From Hydractinia symbiolongicarpus (lineage: Eukaryota; Cnidaria; Hydrozoa; Anthoathecata; Hydractiniidae): a stretch of DNA of 64,000 nucleotides. This document shows, piece by piece, positions 50,436-63,838 of this stretch. The translations under genes were made by a program, and so were the position numbers. The stretch is taken from assembly GCF_029227915.1 (NCBI RefSeq), contig NC_079878.1, positions 4,032,001 through 4,096,000 on the forward strand, in the 5' to 3' direction. Numbering within the stretch: position 1 is the first letter of the stretch; each line of letters begins with the position of its first letter. The notes under the pieces are model-generated. The model was not told where the DNA came from. It was given only the letters and a program-made list of their open reading frames with translations, and searched no databases.

Positions 50436-53300
50436 TAGTCACATCGGAAAGAAATCACTAAATACATGTTGGTACGAATATGCGACGCAATCGTTGGAAC
50501 TCAAACGGATTAACACCGTTAGAAAGTCAATGAAATGTAGTTTTTGAAACTGTCTCTATTTCTTCAGTGCAAACTAACGGCTGGGATTGGTCCCACAGTA
50601 ATAAATGACATATTTAACTTAATTTTTAAAAAAAGCGCTACCACAGTGCCCAGTGCAATCGCTGAGTTCCAGCAATTAAGTCAAATTAAGAATGTTACTT
50701 CTTGTAGTCAAACTGGCTCATTTATCACATTTTTAAGGTCAAAGTCCAAAATCAGTTCAATTAAGTCCCACAGTCAATCGTCTCACTGTTAAAAGCGATG
50801 CAACCTAGTTATATCAGAATACTATCGCTAAATACATGTTGGTACCAATATGTGACGCAACCGTTGTAACTCAAACTGATTGATACCGCCAAGAAGTCGA
50901 TGAAATGTAGTTTTTGAGAATGTCTCTATTTCTTCAGCGCGTGCTAACGGCCAGGATTAGTCCCACAGTAAAAAAAGACTTATTTAACTTAATTTTTAAA
51001 TAAAACTCTACCACAGCGCCCAGTGCAATCGCTGAGTTCCAGCAATCAATTCAAATTAGAAAGAATGATATTTCTTGTAGACAAACTGGATCATTTATAA
51101 CATTTATCAGGTCACACTCCAAAGTTAGTACAATTAAGTCCCACAGTCAATCGTTTCACTGTTAAAGGCGATGCAACCTAGTAATATCAGAATACTATCG
51201 CTAATAACATGTTGGTACGAACATGTGACGCAATCATTGTAACTCAAACGGATTGATACCGCCAAGAAGTCGACGAAGTGTAGTTTTTGAGAATCTCTCT
51301 ATTTCTTCAGCGCGTGCTAACGGCCAGGATTAGTCCCACAGTAAAAAAAGACTTATTAATCTAAATTTTTAAATAAAGCACTATCACAGAGCGTAGTGTA
51401 CTCGCTGAATTCCAGCAATCATGTCGAATTAAGAAGAATGGTATTCCTCGGAGCCCAATTGGCACAATTATGCCATTTAGAAGGTCACAGTCCAGAATCA
51501 GTTCAATTAAGTCCCACAGTCAATCATTTCACTGTTAAAAGCGATGCAACTTAGTCACATCGGAAAGAAATCACTAAATACAAGTTGGTACGAATATGTG
51601 ACGCAACCGTTGTAACTCAAACGGATTAACACCGTTAGAAAGTCAATGAAATGTAGTTTTTGAAACTGTCTTTTGTTCTTCAGTGCGAACTAACGGCCAG
51701 GATTAGTCCCACATTAAAAAAAGACTTATTTATCTAAATTTTTAAATAAAGCACTACCACAGAGCCTAGTGTACTCGCTGAATTCCAGCAATAATGTCGA
51801 ATTAAGAAGAATGGCATTCCTTGGAGTCCAATTGGCTCATTTATCGAGTTTACAAGGTCACAGTCCAGAATCAGTTCAATTAAGTCCCACAGTCAAACGT
51901 TTCATTGTTAAAAGCGATGCAACTTAGTAATATCCGAATACTATCGCTAAATACATTTAGGGACGAATATGTGACACAACCGTTGTAACTCAAACGGATT
52001 GAAACCGTTAGAAAGTCAATGAAATGTAGTTTTTGAAATTGTCTCTATTTTTTCAGCGCGAACTTATGGCTGGGATTGGTCCAACAGTAAAAAATTACTT
52101 TTTTATTTAAATTTTTAAAGGAAGTGCTACCACAGCGCCTAGTGTAATCGCTGAGTTCCGGCAATCATGTCAAATTAAGAAGAATGGTATTCCTTGGAGC
52201 CCAATTGGCTGATTTATCGCATTTACAAGGTCACAGTCAAGAATCAGTTCAATTAAGTCCCACAGTCAATCGTTTCACTGTTAAAAGCGATGCAACTTAG
52301 TCACATCGGAAAAATATCACTAAATACATGTTGGTACGAATATGTGACGCAACTGTTGTAATTCAAACGGATTAACACCGTTAGAAAGTCAATGAAAATT
52401 AGTTTTTAAAATTGTCTCTATTTTTTCAGCGCGAACTAATGGCTGGGATTGGTCCCACAGTAAAGAATGACTTATTTAACTTAATTTTTAAATAAAACTC
52501 TACCACAGCGCCCAGTGCAATCGCTGAGTTCCAGCAATCAAGTCAAATTAAGAAGAATGATATTTCTTGTAGACAAACTGGCTCATTTATAACATTTATC
52601 AGGTCACACTCCAAAGTTAGTTCAATTAAGTCCCACAGTCAATCATTTCACTGTTAAAGGCGATGCAACCTAGTAATATCAGAATACTATCGCTAAATAA
52701 ATGTTGGTACGAATATGTGAGGCAACCGTTGTAACTCAAACGGATTGATACCGCCAAGAAGTCGATGAAGTGTAGTTTTTGAAACTGTCTCTATTTCTTC
52801 ATGCCGAACTTATGGCTGGGATTGGTCCCACAGTAAAAAATGACTTTTTTATTTAAATTTTTAAAGGAAGTGCTGCCACAGCGCCCATTGTAATCGCTGA
52901 GTTCCGGCAATCATGTCAAATTAAGAAGAATGGTATTCCTTGGAGCCCATTTGGCTCATTTATCGAGTTTACAAGGTCACAGTCCAGAATCAGTTCAATT
53001 AAGTCCCACAGTCAATCGTTTCACTGTTAAAAGCGATGCAACTTAGTCACATCGGAGAGAAATCACTAAATACATGTTGGTAAGAATATGTGACGCAACC
53101 GTTGTAACTCAAACGGATTAACACCGTTAGAAAGTCAATGAAATGTAGTTTTTGAAACTGTCTCTATTTCTTCAGTGCGAACTAACGGCTGGGATTGGTC
53201 TCACAGTAAAAAATGACTTATTTAACTTAATTTTTTAATAAAACGCTACCACAGTGCCCAGTGCAATCGCTGAGATCCAGCAATTAAGTCAAATTAAGAA
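50436..53300. repeat. Distant copy of 36635-39499 (about 2.86 kb)
   Basis: Units at 50436, 50806, 51179, 51552, 51925, 52298, 52671 and 53044 repeat those at 36635-39246 in order, 13.8 kb away (offset 13801, 37 units, dropping to 13798 after a three-base loss). The first unit is 370 bp because AAGAAGAATG is shortened to AAGAATG near 50690. Shared marks are TTGGTACCAATATG, CAATTCAAATTAG, CTAATAACATG, ATACAAGTTGG and ACATTTAGGG. Private changes include GTTAGTACAATT (about 51126) and GTCCAACAGT (about 52079). Similarity to the 36-39 kb series stops in the unit at 53044/53417. Confidence 0.9.
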
Positions 53301-54763
53301 GAATGTTACTTCTTGTAGTCAAACTGGCTCATTTATCACATTTTTAAGGTCAAAATCCAAAATCAGTTCAATTAAGTCCCACAGTCAATCGTCTCACTGT
53401 TAAAAGCGATGCAACCTAGTAATATCAGAATACTATCGCTAAATACATGTTGGTACGAATATGTGAGGCAACCGTTGTAACTCAAACGGATTGATACCGC
53501 CAAGAAGTTGATGAAATGTAGTTTTTGAGAATGTCTCTATTTCTTCAGCGCATGCTTACGGCCAGGATTAGTCCCACAGTAAAAAAAGACTCATTTATCT
53601 AAATTTTTAAATAAGGCACTACTACAGAGCCTAGTGTACTGGCTGAAGTCCAGCAATTATGTCGAACTAAGAAGAATGTTATTTCTTGGAGCCCAATTGG
53701 CTCATTTATCGCATTTACAAGGTCACAGTCAAGAATCAGTTCAATTAAGTCCCACAGTCAATCGTTTCACTGTTAAAAGCGATGCAACTTAGTCACATCG
53801 GAAAAAAATTACTAAATACATGTTGGTACGAATATATGACGCCAGCGTTGTAACTCAAACGGATTGACACCGTTAGAAAGTCAACGAAAAGTAGTTTTTA
53901 AAATTGTCTCTACTTCTTCAGCGCGAACTAATGGCTGGGATTGGTCCCACAGTAAAGAATGACTTATTTAACTTAATTTTTAAATAAAACTCTACCACAG
54001 CGCCCAGTGCAATCGCTGGGTTCCAGCAATCAAGTCAAACTAAGAAGAATGTTACTTCTTGTAGTCAAACTGGCTCATTTATCACATTTTTAAGGTCAAA
54101 ATCCAAAATCAGTTCAAATAAGTCCCACAGTCAATCGTCTCACTGTTAAAAGCGATGCAACCTAGTAATATCAGAATACTATCGATAAATACATGTTGGT
54201 ACGAATATGTGACGCAACCGTTGTAACTCAAACGGATTGATACCGCCAAGAAGTCGATGAAATGTAGTTTTTGAGAATGTCTCTATTTCTTCAGCGCGTG
54301 CTTACGGCCAGGATTAGTCCCACAGTAAAAAAAGACTCATTTAACCTAATTTTTAAATAAGGCACTACTACAGAGCCTAGTGTACTGGCTGAAGTCCAGC
54401 AATTATGTCGAACTAAGAAGAATGTTATTCCTTGGAGCCCAATTGGCTCATTTATCACAATTTTAAGGTCAAAGTCCAAAATCAGTTCAATTAAGTCCCA
54501 CAGTCAATGGTCTCACTGTTAAAAGCGATGCAACCTAGTAATATCAGAATACTATCGCTAAATACATGTTGGTACGAATATGTGACGCAACCGTTGTAAC
54601 TCAAACGGATTGATGCAACCAAGAAGTCGATGAAGTGTAGTTTGTGAGAATCTCTCTATTTTTTCAGCGCGTGCTAACGGCCAGGATTAGTCCCAGAGTA
54701 AAAAAAGACTTATTTATCTAAATTTTTAAATAAAACGCTACCACAGTGCCCAGTGCAATCGCT
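53130..54763. repeat. Block Y, source copy (also found at 58345-59977)
   Basis: This stretch of about 1.63 kb is repeated at 58345-59977 (offset about 5214, 14 units minus 8 bases). Diagnostic shared changes are GAAGTTGATGAAATG (about 53504), GCATGCTTACGG (about 53549), GTCTCTACTTCTTC (about 53906), ATCGATAAATAC (about 54181), CAATGGTCTCACTG (about 54507) and GTAGTTTGTGAG (about 54638). The ends are inside units. The block includes one GACGCCAGCG-type unit (53790). Confidence 0.9.
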
Positions 54764-54936
54764 TAGTTCCAGCAATCAAGTCAAATTAAGAATAATGATA
54801 CTTCTTGTAGTCAAACTGGCTCATTTATAACATTTTTAAGGTCAAAGTCCAAAATCATTTCAATTAAGTCCCACAGTCAAACGTTTCGCTGTTAAAAGCG
54901 ATGCAACCTAGTAATATCCGATTACTATCGCTAAAT

Positions 54937-54956
54937 ACATGTGGGGACGAATATGT
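54937..54956. other. Dyad 1 position, broken ACATGTGGGGAC form
   Basis: The segment reads ACATGTGGGGACGAATATGT, keeping the outer ACAT/ATGT arms but not the core. Related forms occur in units at 49690, 55655, 57147 (shortened), 58259, 60868, 61240 and 63094. Like the ACATTTAGGG form it comes with TAGTAATATCCG in most cases (TAGTAATATCAG at 49690), and is not seen left of 33 kb. Confidence 0.8.
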
Positions 54957-57361
54957 GACGCAACCGTTGTAACTCAAACGGATTGGCACCGTTAGAAAGT
55001 CAATGAAATGCAATTTTTGAAACTGTCTCTATTTCTTCAGCGCGAACTAACGGCTAGGATTGGTCCCAGAGTAAAAAAAGACTTATTTATCTATATTTTT
55101 AAATAAAACGCTACCACAGCGCCCTGTGTAATCGCTAAGTTCCAGCAATCATGTCAAATTAAGAAAAATGTTATTTTTTGTAGTCAAACTGGCTTATTAA
55201 CAACATTTATCAGGTCACAGTCCAAAGTTAGTTTAACTAAGTCCCACAGTCAATCGTTTCACTGTTAAAGGCGATGCAACCTAGTAATATCAGAATACTA
55301 TCGCTAAATACATGTTGGTACGAATATGTGACGCAACCGTTGTAACTCAAACGGATTGATGCAACCAAGAAGTCGATGACGTTTAGTTTTTGAGAATCTC
55401 TCTATTTTATCAGCGCGTGCTAACGGCCAGGATTAGTCCCAGAGTAAAAAAAGACTTATTTATCTAAATTTTTAAATAAAACGCTACCACAGTGCCCAGT
55501 GCAATCGCTTAGTTCCAGCAATCAAGTCAAATTAAGAATAATGTTACTTCTTGTAATCAAACTGGCTCATTTATAACATTTTTAAGGTCAAAGTCCAAAA
55601 TCATTTCAATTAAGTCCCACAGTCAAACGTTTCGCTGTTAAAAGCGATGCAACCTAGTAATATCCGAATACTATCGCTAAATACATGTGGGGACGAATAT
55701 GTGACGCAACCGTTGTAACTCAAACGGATTGGCACCGTTAGAAAGTCAATGAAATGTAATTTTTGAAACTGTCTCTATTTCTTCAGTGCGAACTAACGGC
55801 TAGGATTGGTCCCACAGTAAAAAATGACTTATTTATCTTAATTTTTTAATAAAGTGCTACCACAGCGCCCTGTGTAATCGCTGAGTTCCAACAATCATGT
55901 CAAATTAAGAAAAATGTTATTTCTTGTAGTCAAACTGGCTTATTAATAACATTTAACAGGTCACAGTCCAAAGTTAGTTCAATTAAGTCCCACAGTCAAT
56001 CGTTTCACTGTTAAAAGCGATGCAACTTAGTCACATCGGAAAAAAATCACTAAATGCATGTTGATACGAATATGTGACACAACCGTTGTAACTCAAACGG
56101 ATTAACACCGTTAGAAAGTCAATGAAATTTAGTTTTTGAAACCGTCTCTATTTCTTCAGCGCGTGCTAACGGCCAGGATTACTCCCACAGTAAAAAAAGA
56201 CTTATGTATCTAAATTTTTAAATAAAGCACTACCACAGAGCCTAGTGTACTCGCTGAATTACAGCAATCATATCGAATTAAGAAGAATGGTATTCCTTGG
56301 AGTCCAAGTGGCTCATTTATCGAGTTTACAAGGTCAAAGTCAAGAATCAGTTCAATTAAGTCCCACAGTCAATCGTTTCACTGTTAAAAGCGATGCAACT
56401 TAGTCACATAGGAATAAAATCACTAAATACATGTTGGTACGAATATGTGACGCAACCGTTGTAACTCAAACGGATTGAAACCGTTAGAAAGTCAATGAAA
56501 TGTAATTTTTGAAACTGTCTCTATTTCTTCAGCGCGAACTAATGGCTGAGATTGGTCCCACAGTAAAGAATGACTTATTTAACTTAGTTTTTAAATAAAA
56601 CTCTACCACAGCGCCCAGTGCAATCGCTGAGTTCCAGCAATCAAGTCAAATTAAGAAGAATGATATTTCTTGTAGACAAACTGGCTCATTTATAACATTT
56701 ATCAGGTCACACTCCAAAGTTAGTTCAATTAAGTCCCACAGTCAATCGTTTCACTGTTAAAGGCGATGCAACCTAGTAATATCAGAATACTATCGCTAAA
56801 TACATGTTGGTACGAATATGTGACGGAACCGTTGTAACTCAAACGGATTGATGCAACCAAGAAGTCGATGAAGTGTAGTTTTTGAGAATCTCTCTATTTT
56901 TTCAGCGCGTGCTAACGGCCAGGATTAGTCCCAGAGTAAAAAAAGACTTATTTATCTAAATTTTGAAATAAAACGCTACCACAGTGCCCAGTGCAATCGC
57001 TTAGTTCCAGCAATCAAGTCAAATTAAGAATAATGTTACTTCTTGTAGTCAAACTGGCTCATTTATAACATTTTTAAGGTCAAAGTCCAAAATCATTTCA
57101 ATTAAGTCCCACAGTCAAACGTTTCGCTGTTAAAAGCGATGCAACCCAGTAATATCCGAATACTATCGCTAAATACATGTGGGGATGTGACGCAACCGTT
57201 GTAACTCAAACGGATTGGAACCGTTAGAAAGTCAATGAAATGTAATTTTTGAAACTGTCTCTATTTCTTCAGCGCGAACTAACGGCTAGGATTGGTCCCA
57301 CAGTAAAAAATGACTTATTTATCTTAATTTTTTAATAAAGTGCTACCACAGCGCCCTGTGT

Positions 57362-58344
57362 AATCGCTGAGTTCCAGCAATCATGTCAAATTAAGAAAAA
57401 TGTTATTTCTTGTAGTCAAGCTGGCTTATTAATAACATTTAACAGGTCACAGTCCAAAATTTAGTTCAATTAAGTCCCACAGTCAATCGTTTCACTGTTA
57501 AAGGCGATGCAACCTAGTAATATCAGAATACTATCGTTAAATACATGTTGGTACGTATATGTGACGCAACCGTTGTAACTCAAACGGATTGATACTGCCA
57601 AGAAGTCGATGAAGTGCAGATTTTGAGAATGTCTCTATTTCTTCAGTGCGTGCAACGGCCAGGATTAGTCCCACAGAAAAAAAGACTTATTTATCTAAAT
57701 TTTTAAGTAAAGCACTACCACAGAGCCTAGTGTACTCGCTGAATTCCAGCAATCATATCGAATTAAGAAGAATGGTATTTCTTGGAGCCCAGTAGGCTCA
57801 TTTATCGAGTTTACAAGGTTACAGTCAAGAATCAGTTGAATTAAGTCCCACAGTCAATCGTTTCACTGTTAAATGCGATGCAACTTAGTCACATCGGAAA
57901 AAAATCACTAAATACATGTTGGTACGAATATGTGACGCAACCGTTGTAACTCAAACGGATTGAAACATTTAGAAAGTCAATGAAATGTAGTTTTTAAAAC
58001 TGTCTCTGTTTCTTCAGCGCGAACTAACGGCTGGGATTGTTCCCACAGTGAAAAATGACTTATTTAACTTAATTTTTAAATAAAACGCTACCACAGTGCC
58101 AAGTGCAATCGCTGGGTTCCAGAAATCAAGTGAAATTAAGAAAAATGTTACTTCTTGTAGTCAAACTGGCTCATTTATCACATTTACAAGGTCAAAGTCC
58201 AAAATCAGTTCAATTAAGTCCCACAGTCAAACAATTCACTGTTACAAGCGATGCAACCTAGTAATATCCGAATACTATCGCTAAATACATGTGGGGCGAA
58301 TATGTGACGCAACCGTTGTAACTCAATCGGATTGACACCGTTAG
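57362..58344. repeat. Block X, first copy
   Basis: About 985 bp, repeated at 59978-60951 (offset about 2609, seven units minus two bases). Shared marks are TAGTCAAGCTGGC (about 57413), CAAAATTTAGTTC (about 57454), ACTATCGTTAAATAC, the two one-base losses GTGCGTGCAACGG and CCCACAGAAAAAAAG (about 57645 and 57672), AAATGCGATG, GGATTGAAACATTTAG, AAACAATTCACTGTTAC (about 58229) and ACATGTGGGGCG (about 58287). The unit at 63468 shares the two one-base losses but is more diverged. Confidence 0.9.
57393..57411. other. Inverted repeat (dyad 2), AAGAAA/TTTCTT form
   Basis: AAGAAAAATGTTATTTCTT keeps perfect six-base arms although both arms differ from the common AAGAAG/CTTCTT form by matching substitutions. 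The same form occurs in units at 55655, 59750 and 63094. A one-sided intermediate, AAGAAAAATGTTACTTCTT, is present for example in the unit at 2986. Confidence 0.55.
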
Positions 58345-59977
58345 AAATTCAATGAAATGTAGTTTTTGAAACTGTCTCTATTTCTTCAGTGCGAACTAAC
58401 GGCTGGGATTGGTCTCACAGTAAAAAATGACTTATTTAACTTAATTTTTTAATAAAACGCTACCACAGTGCCCAGTGCAATCGCTGAGATCCAGCATTTG
58501 AGTCAAATTAAGAAGAATGTTACTTCTTGTAGTCAAACTGGCTCATTTATCACATTTTTAAGGTCAAAATCCAAAATCAGTTCAATTAAGTCCCACAGTC
58601 AATCGTCTCACTGTTAAAAGCGATGCAACCTAGTAATATCAGAATACTATCGCTAAATACATGTTGGTACGAATATGTGACGCAACCGTTGTAACTCAAA
58701 CGGATTGATACCGCCAAGAAGTTGATGAAATGTAGTTTTTGAGAATGTCTCTATTTCTTCAGCGCATGCTTACGGCCAGGATTAGTCCCACAGTAAAAAA
58801 AGACTCATTTATCTAAATTTTTAAATAAGGCACTACTACAGAGCCTAGTGTACTGGCTGAAGTCCAGCAATTATGTCGAACTAAGAAGAATGTTATTTCT
58901 TGGAGCCCAATTGGCTCATTTATCGCATTTACAAGGTCACAGTCAAGAATCAGTTCAAATAAGTCCCACAGTCAATCGTTTCACTGTTAAAAGCGATGCA
59001 ACTTAGTCACATCGGAAAAAAATTACTAAATACATGTTGGTACGAATATATGACGCCAGCGTTGTAACTCAAACGGATTGACACCGTTAGAAAGTCAACG
59101 AAAAGTAGTTTTTAAAATTGTCTCTACTTCTTCAGCGCGAACTAATGGCTGGGATTGGTCCCACAGTAAAGAATGACTTATTTAACTTAATTTTTAAATA
59201 AAACTCTACCACAGCGCCCAGTGCAATCGCTGGGTTCCAGCAATCAAGTCAAACTAAGAAGAATGTTACTTCTTGTAGTCAAACTGGCTCATTTATCACA
59301 TTTTTAAGGTCAAAATCCAAAATCAGTTCAAATAAGTCCCACAGTCAATCGTCTCACTGTTAAAAGCGATGCAACCTAGTAATATCAGAATACTATCGAT
59401 AAATACATGTTGGTACGAATATGTGACGCAACCGTTGTAACTCAAACGGATTGATACCGCCAAGAAGTCGATGAAATGTAGTTTTTGAGAATGTCTCTAT
59501 TTCTTCAGCGCGTGCTTACGGCCAGGATTAGTCCCACAGTAAAAAAAGACTCATTTAACTTAATTTTTAAATAAGGCACTACTACAGAGCCTAGTGTACT
59601 GGCTGAAGTCCAGCAATTATGTCGAACTAAGAAGAATGTTATTCCTTGGAGCCCAATTGGCTCATTTATCACAATTTTAAGGTCAAAGTCCAAAATCAGT
59701 TCAATTAAGTCCCACAGTCAATGGTCTCACTGTTAAAAGCGATGCAACCTAGTAATATCAGAATACTATCGCTAAATACATGTTGGTACGAATATGTGAC
59801 GCAACCGTTGTAACTCAAACGGATTGATGCAACCAAGAAGTCGATGAAGTGTAGTTTGTGAGAATCTCTCTATTTTTTCAGCGCGTGCTAACGGCCAGGA
59901 TTAGTCCCAGAGTAAAAAAAGACTTATTTATCTAAATTTTTAAATAAAACGCTACCACAGTGCCCAGTGCAATCGCT
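58345..59977. repeat. Block Y copy, inserted between two X blocks
   Basis: This is a copy of 53130-54763 with nearly all its private marks, flanked on both sides by block X. Its left edge lies in the unit at 58259, near CCGTTAGAAATTC, and its right edge near CGCTGAGTTCCAGCAATC at about 59977. One difference from the source is AGTTCAAATAAGTCC (about 58953). The unit at 59750 is 374 bp because it inherits the extra A of the X block after the switch. Confidence 0.88.
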
Positions 59978-60951
59978 GAGTTCCAGCAATCATGTCAAAT
60001 TAAGAAAAATGTTATTTCTTGTAGTCAAGCTGGCTTATTAATAACATTTAACAGGTCACAGTCCAAAATTTAGTTCAATTAAGTCCCACAGTCAATCGTT
60101 TCACTGTTAAAGGCGATGCAACCTAGTAATATCAGAATACTATCGTTAAATACATGTTGGTACGAATATGTGACGCAACCGTTGTAACTAAAACGGATTG
60201 ATACTGCCAAGAAGTCGATGAAGTGCAGATTTTGAGAATGTCTCTATTTCTTCAGTGCGTGCAACGGCCAGGATTAGTCCCACAGAAAAAAAGACTTATT
60301 TATCTAAATTTTTAAGTAAAGCACTACCACAGAGCCTAGTGTACTCGCTGAATTCCAGCAATCATATCGAATTAAGAAGAATGGTATTTCTTGGAGCCCA
60401 GTAGGCTCATTTATCGAGTTTACAAGGTTACAGTCAAGAATCAGTTGAATTAAGTCCCACAGTCAATCGTTTCACTGTTAAATGCGATGCAACTTAGTCA
60501 CATCGGAAAAAAATCACTAAATACATGTTGGTACGAATATGTGACGCAACCGTTGTAACTCAAACGGATTGAAACATTTAGAAAGTCAATGAAATGTAGT
60601 TTTTAAAACTGTCTCTGTTTCTTCAGCGCGAACTAACGGCTGGGATTGTTCCCACAGTGAAAAATGACTTATTTAACTTAATTTTTAAATAAAACGCTAC
60701 CACAGTGCCAAGTGCAATCGCTGGGTTCCAGAAATCAAGTGAAATTAAGAAAAATGTTACTTCTTGTAGTCAAACTGGCTCATTTATCACATTTACAAGG
60801 TCAAAGTCCAAAATCAGTTCAATTAAGTCCCACAGTCAAACAATTCACTGTTACAAGCGATGCAACCTAGTAATATCCGAATACTATCGCTAAATACATG
60901 TGGGGCGAATATGTGACGCAACCGTTGTAACTCAATCGGATTGACACCGTT
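59978..60951. repeat. Block X, second copy
   Basis: This repeats 57362-58344 with only a few differences, for example GTAACTAAAACGG for GTAACTCAAACGG near 60187 and GTACGAATATG for GTACGTATATG near 60163. It ends at GACACCGTTAGAAAGTC, exactly where the first copy passes into block Y, so the two X copies have the same right-hand limit in unit phase. Confidence 0.88.
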
Positions 60952-62357
60952 AGAAAGTCAACAAAAAGTAGTTTTTGAAACTGTCTCTATTTCTTCAGCG
61001 CGAACTAACGGCTAGGATTGGTCCCACAGTAAAAAATGACTTATTTATCTTAATTTTTTAATAAAACGCTACCACAGTGCCCAGTGCAATCGCTGAGTTC
61101 CAGAAATCAAGTCAAATTAAGAAAAATGTTACTTCTTGTAGTCAGACTGGCTCATTTATAACATTTTTAAGGTCAAAGTCCAAAATCATTTCAATTAAGT
61201 CCCACAGTCAAACGTTTCGCTATTAAAAGCGATGCAACCTAGTAATATCCGAATACTATCACTAAATACATGTGGGGACGAATATGTGACGCAACCGTTG
61301 GAACTCAAACGGATTGGCACCGTTAGAAAGTCAATGAAATGTAATTTTTGAAACTGTCTCTATTTCTTCAGCGCGAACTAATGGCTGGGATTGGTCCCAC
61401 AGTAAAGAATGACTTATTTAACTTAGTTTTTAAATAAAACTCTACCACAGTGCCCAGTGCAATCGCTGAGTTCCAGCAATCAAGTCAAATTAAGAAGAAT
61501 GATATTTCTTGTAGACAAACTGGCTCATTTATAACATTTATCAGGTCACACTCCAAAGTTAGTTCAATTAAAACCCACAGTCAATCGTTTCGCTGTTAAA
61601 GGCGATGCAACCTAGTAATATCAGAATACTATCGCTAAATACACGTTGGTACGAATATGTGACGGAACCGTTGTAACTCAAACGGATTGATGCAAGCAAG
61701 AAGTCGATGAAGTGTAGTTTTTGAGAATCTCTCTATTTTTTCAGCGCGTGCTAACGGCCAGGATTAGTCCCAGAGTAAAGAAAGACTTATTTATCTAAAT
61801 TTTTAAATAAAACGCTACCAAAGTGCCCAGTGCAATCGCTTAGTTCCAGCAATCAAGTCAAATTAAGAATAATGTTACTTCTTGTAGTCAAACTGGCTCA
61901 TTTATAACATTTTTAAGGTCAAAGTCCAAAATCATTTCAATTAAGTCCCACAGTCAAACGTTTCGCTGTTAAAAGCGATGCAACTTAGTCATATCGGAAG
62001 AAAATCAGTAAATACATGTTGGTACGAATATGTGACGCAACCGTTGTAACTGAAACGGATTAACACCGTTAGAAAGTCAATGAAATGTAGTTTTAGAAAC
62101 TGTCTCTATTTCTTCAGCGCGAACTAACGGCCGGGATTGTTCCCACAGAAAAAATGACTTTCTTAACTTAATTTTTAAATAAAGCACTACCACAGAGCCT
62201 AGTGTACTCGCTGAATTCCAGCAATCATATCGAATTAAGAAGAATGGTATTCCTCGGAGTCCAAGTGGCTCATTTATCGAGTTTACAAGGTCAAAGTCAA
62301 GAATCAGTTCAATTAAGTCCCACAGTCAATCGTTTCACTGTTAAAAGCGATGCAACT

Positions 62358-62720
62358 TAGTCACATCGGAATAAAATCACTAAATACATGTTGGTACGAA
62401 TATGTGACGCAACCGTTGTAACTCAAACGGATTGAAACCGTTAGAAAGTCAATGAAATGTAATTTTTGAAACTGTCTCTATTTCTTCAGCGCGAACTAAT
62501 GGCTGGGATTGGTCCCACAGTAAAGAATGACTTATTTAACTTAGTTTTTAAATAAAACTCTACCGTGCAATCGCTGAGTTCCAGCAATCAAGTCAAATTA
62601 AAAAGAATGATATTTCTTGTAGACAAACTGGCTCATTTATAACATTTATCAGGTCACACTCCAAAGTTAGTTCAATTAAGTCCCACAGTCAATCGTTTCA
62701 CTGTTAAAGGCGATGCAACC
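62358..62720. repeat. 363-bp satellite unit with internal 10-bp deletion
   Basis: Relative units read CTCTACCACAGCGCCCAGTG, but here the sequence is CTCTACCGTGCAATCGC, losing ten bases between 62564 and 62565. Everything else in the unit is normal. This is the shortest complete unit in the window. The parallel unit at 61240 and the related unit at 56401 do not have the deletion, so it is recent. Confidence 0.92.
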
Positions 62721-63838
62721 TAGTAATATCAGAATACTATCGCTAAATACATGTTGGTACGAATATGTGACGGAACCGTTGTAACTCAAACGGATTGATG
62801 CAACCAAGAAGTCGATGAAGTGTAGTTTTTGAGAATCTCTCTATTTTTTCAGCGCGTGCTAACGGCCAGGATTAGTCCCAGAGTAAAAAAAGACTTATTT
62901 ATCTAAATTTTGAAATAAAACGCTACCACAGTGCCCAGTGCAATCGCTTAGTTCCAGCAATCAAGTCAAATTAAGAATAATGTTACTTCTTGTAGTCAAA
63001 CTGGCTCATTTATAACATTTTTAAGGTCAAAGTCCAAAATCATTTCAATTAAGTCCCACAGTCAAACGTTTCGCTGTTAAAAGCGATGCAACCTAGTAAT
63101 ATCCGAATACTATCGCTAAATACATGTGGGGACGAATATGTGACGCAACCGTTGTAACTCAAACGGATTGGCACCGTTAGAAAGTCAATGAAATGTAATT
63201 TTTGAAACTGTCTCTATTTCTTCAGCGCGAACTAACGGCTAGGATTGGTCCCACAGTAAAAAATGACTTATTTATCTTAATTTTTTAATAAAGTGCTACC
63301 ACAGCGCCCTGTGTAATCGCTGAGTTCCAGCAATCATGTCAAATTAAGAAAAATGTTATTTCTTGTAGTCAAACTGGCTTATTAATAACATTTAACAGGT
63401 CACAGTCTAAAATTTAGTTCAATTAAGTCCCACAGTCAATCGTTTCACTGTTAAAGGCGATGCAACCTAGTAATATCAGAATACTATCGTTAAATACATG
63501 TTGGTACGAATATGTGACGCAACCGTTGTAACTCAAACGGATTGATACTGCCAAGAAGTCGATGAAGTGTAGATTTTGAGAATGTCTCTATTTCTTTAGT
63601 GCGTGCAACGGCCAGGATTAGTCCCACAGAAAAAAAGACTTATTTATCTAAATTTTTAAGTAAAGCACTACCACAGAGCCTAGTGTACTCGCTGAATTCC
63701 AGCAATCATATCGAATTAAGAAGAATGGTATTTCTTGCAGCCCAGTAGGCTCATTTATCGAATTTACAAGGTTACAGTCAAGAATCAGTTCAATTAAGTC
63801 CCACAGTCAATCGTTTCACTGTTAAATGCGATGCAACT

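Larger units (their letters stand above)
54536..57514. repeat. Alternating two-unit repeat (GATGCAACC unit + ACATGTGGGG unit)
   Basis: Units at 54536, 55282 and 56774 carry GGATTGATGCAACCAAG and a right half with TCGCTTAGTTCC and AAGAATAATG. Each is followed by a unit with TAGTAATATCCG (CAGTAATATCCG in 57147) and ACATGTGGGGA (54909, 55655, 57147), giving a period of about 746 bp. Two other units (56028, 56401) separate the second and third pairs. The pair pattern returns at 62721-63467. The unit at 57147 is 368 bp because six bases are lost where GGGGACGAATATGTG becomes GGGGATGTG (about 57181), with one base gained in CAAAATTTAG. Confidence 0.87.
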
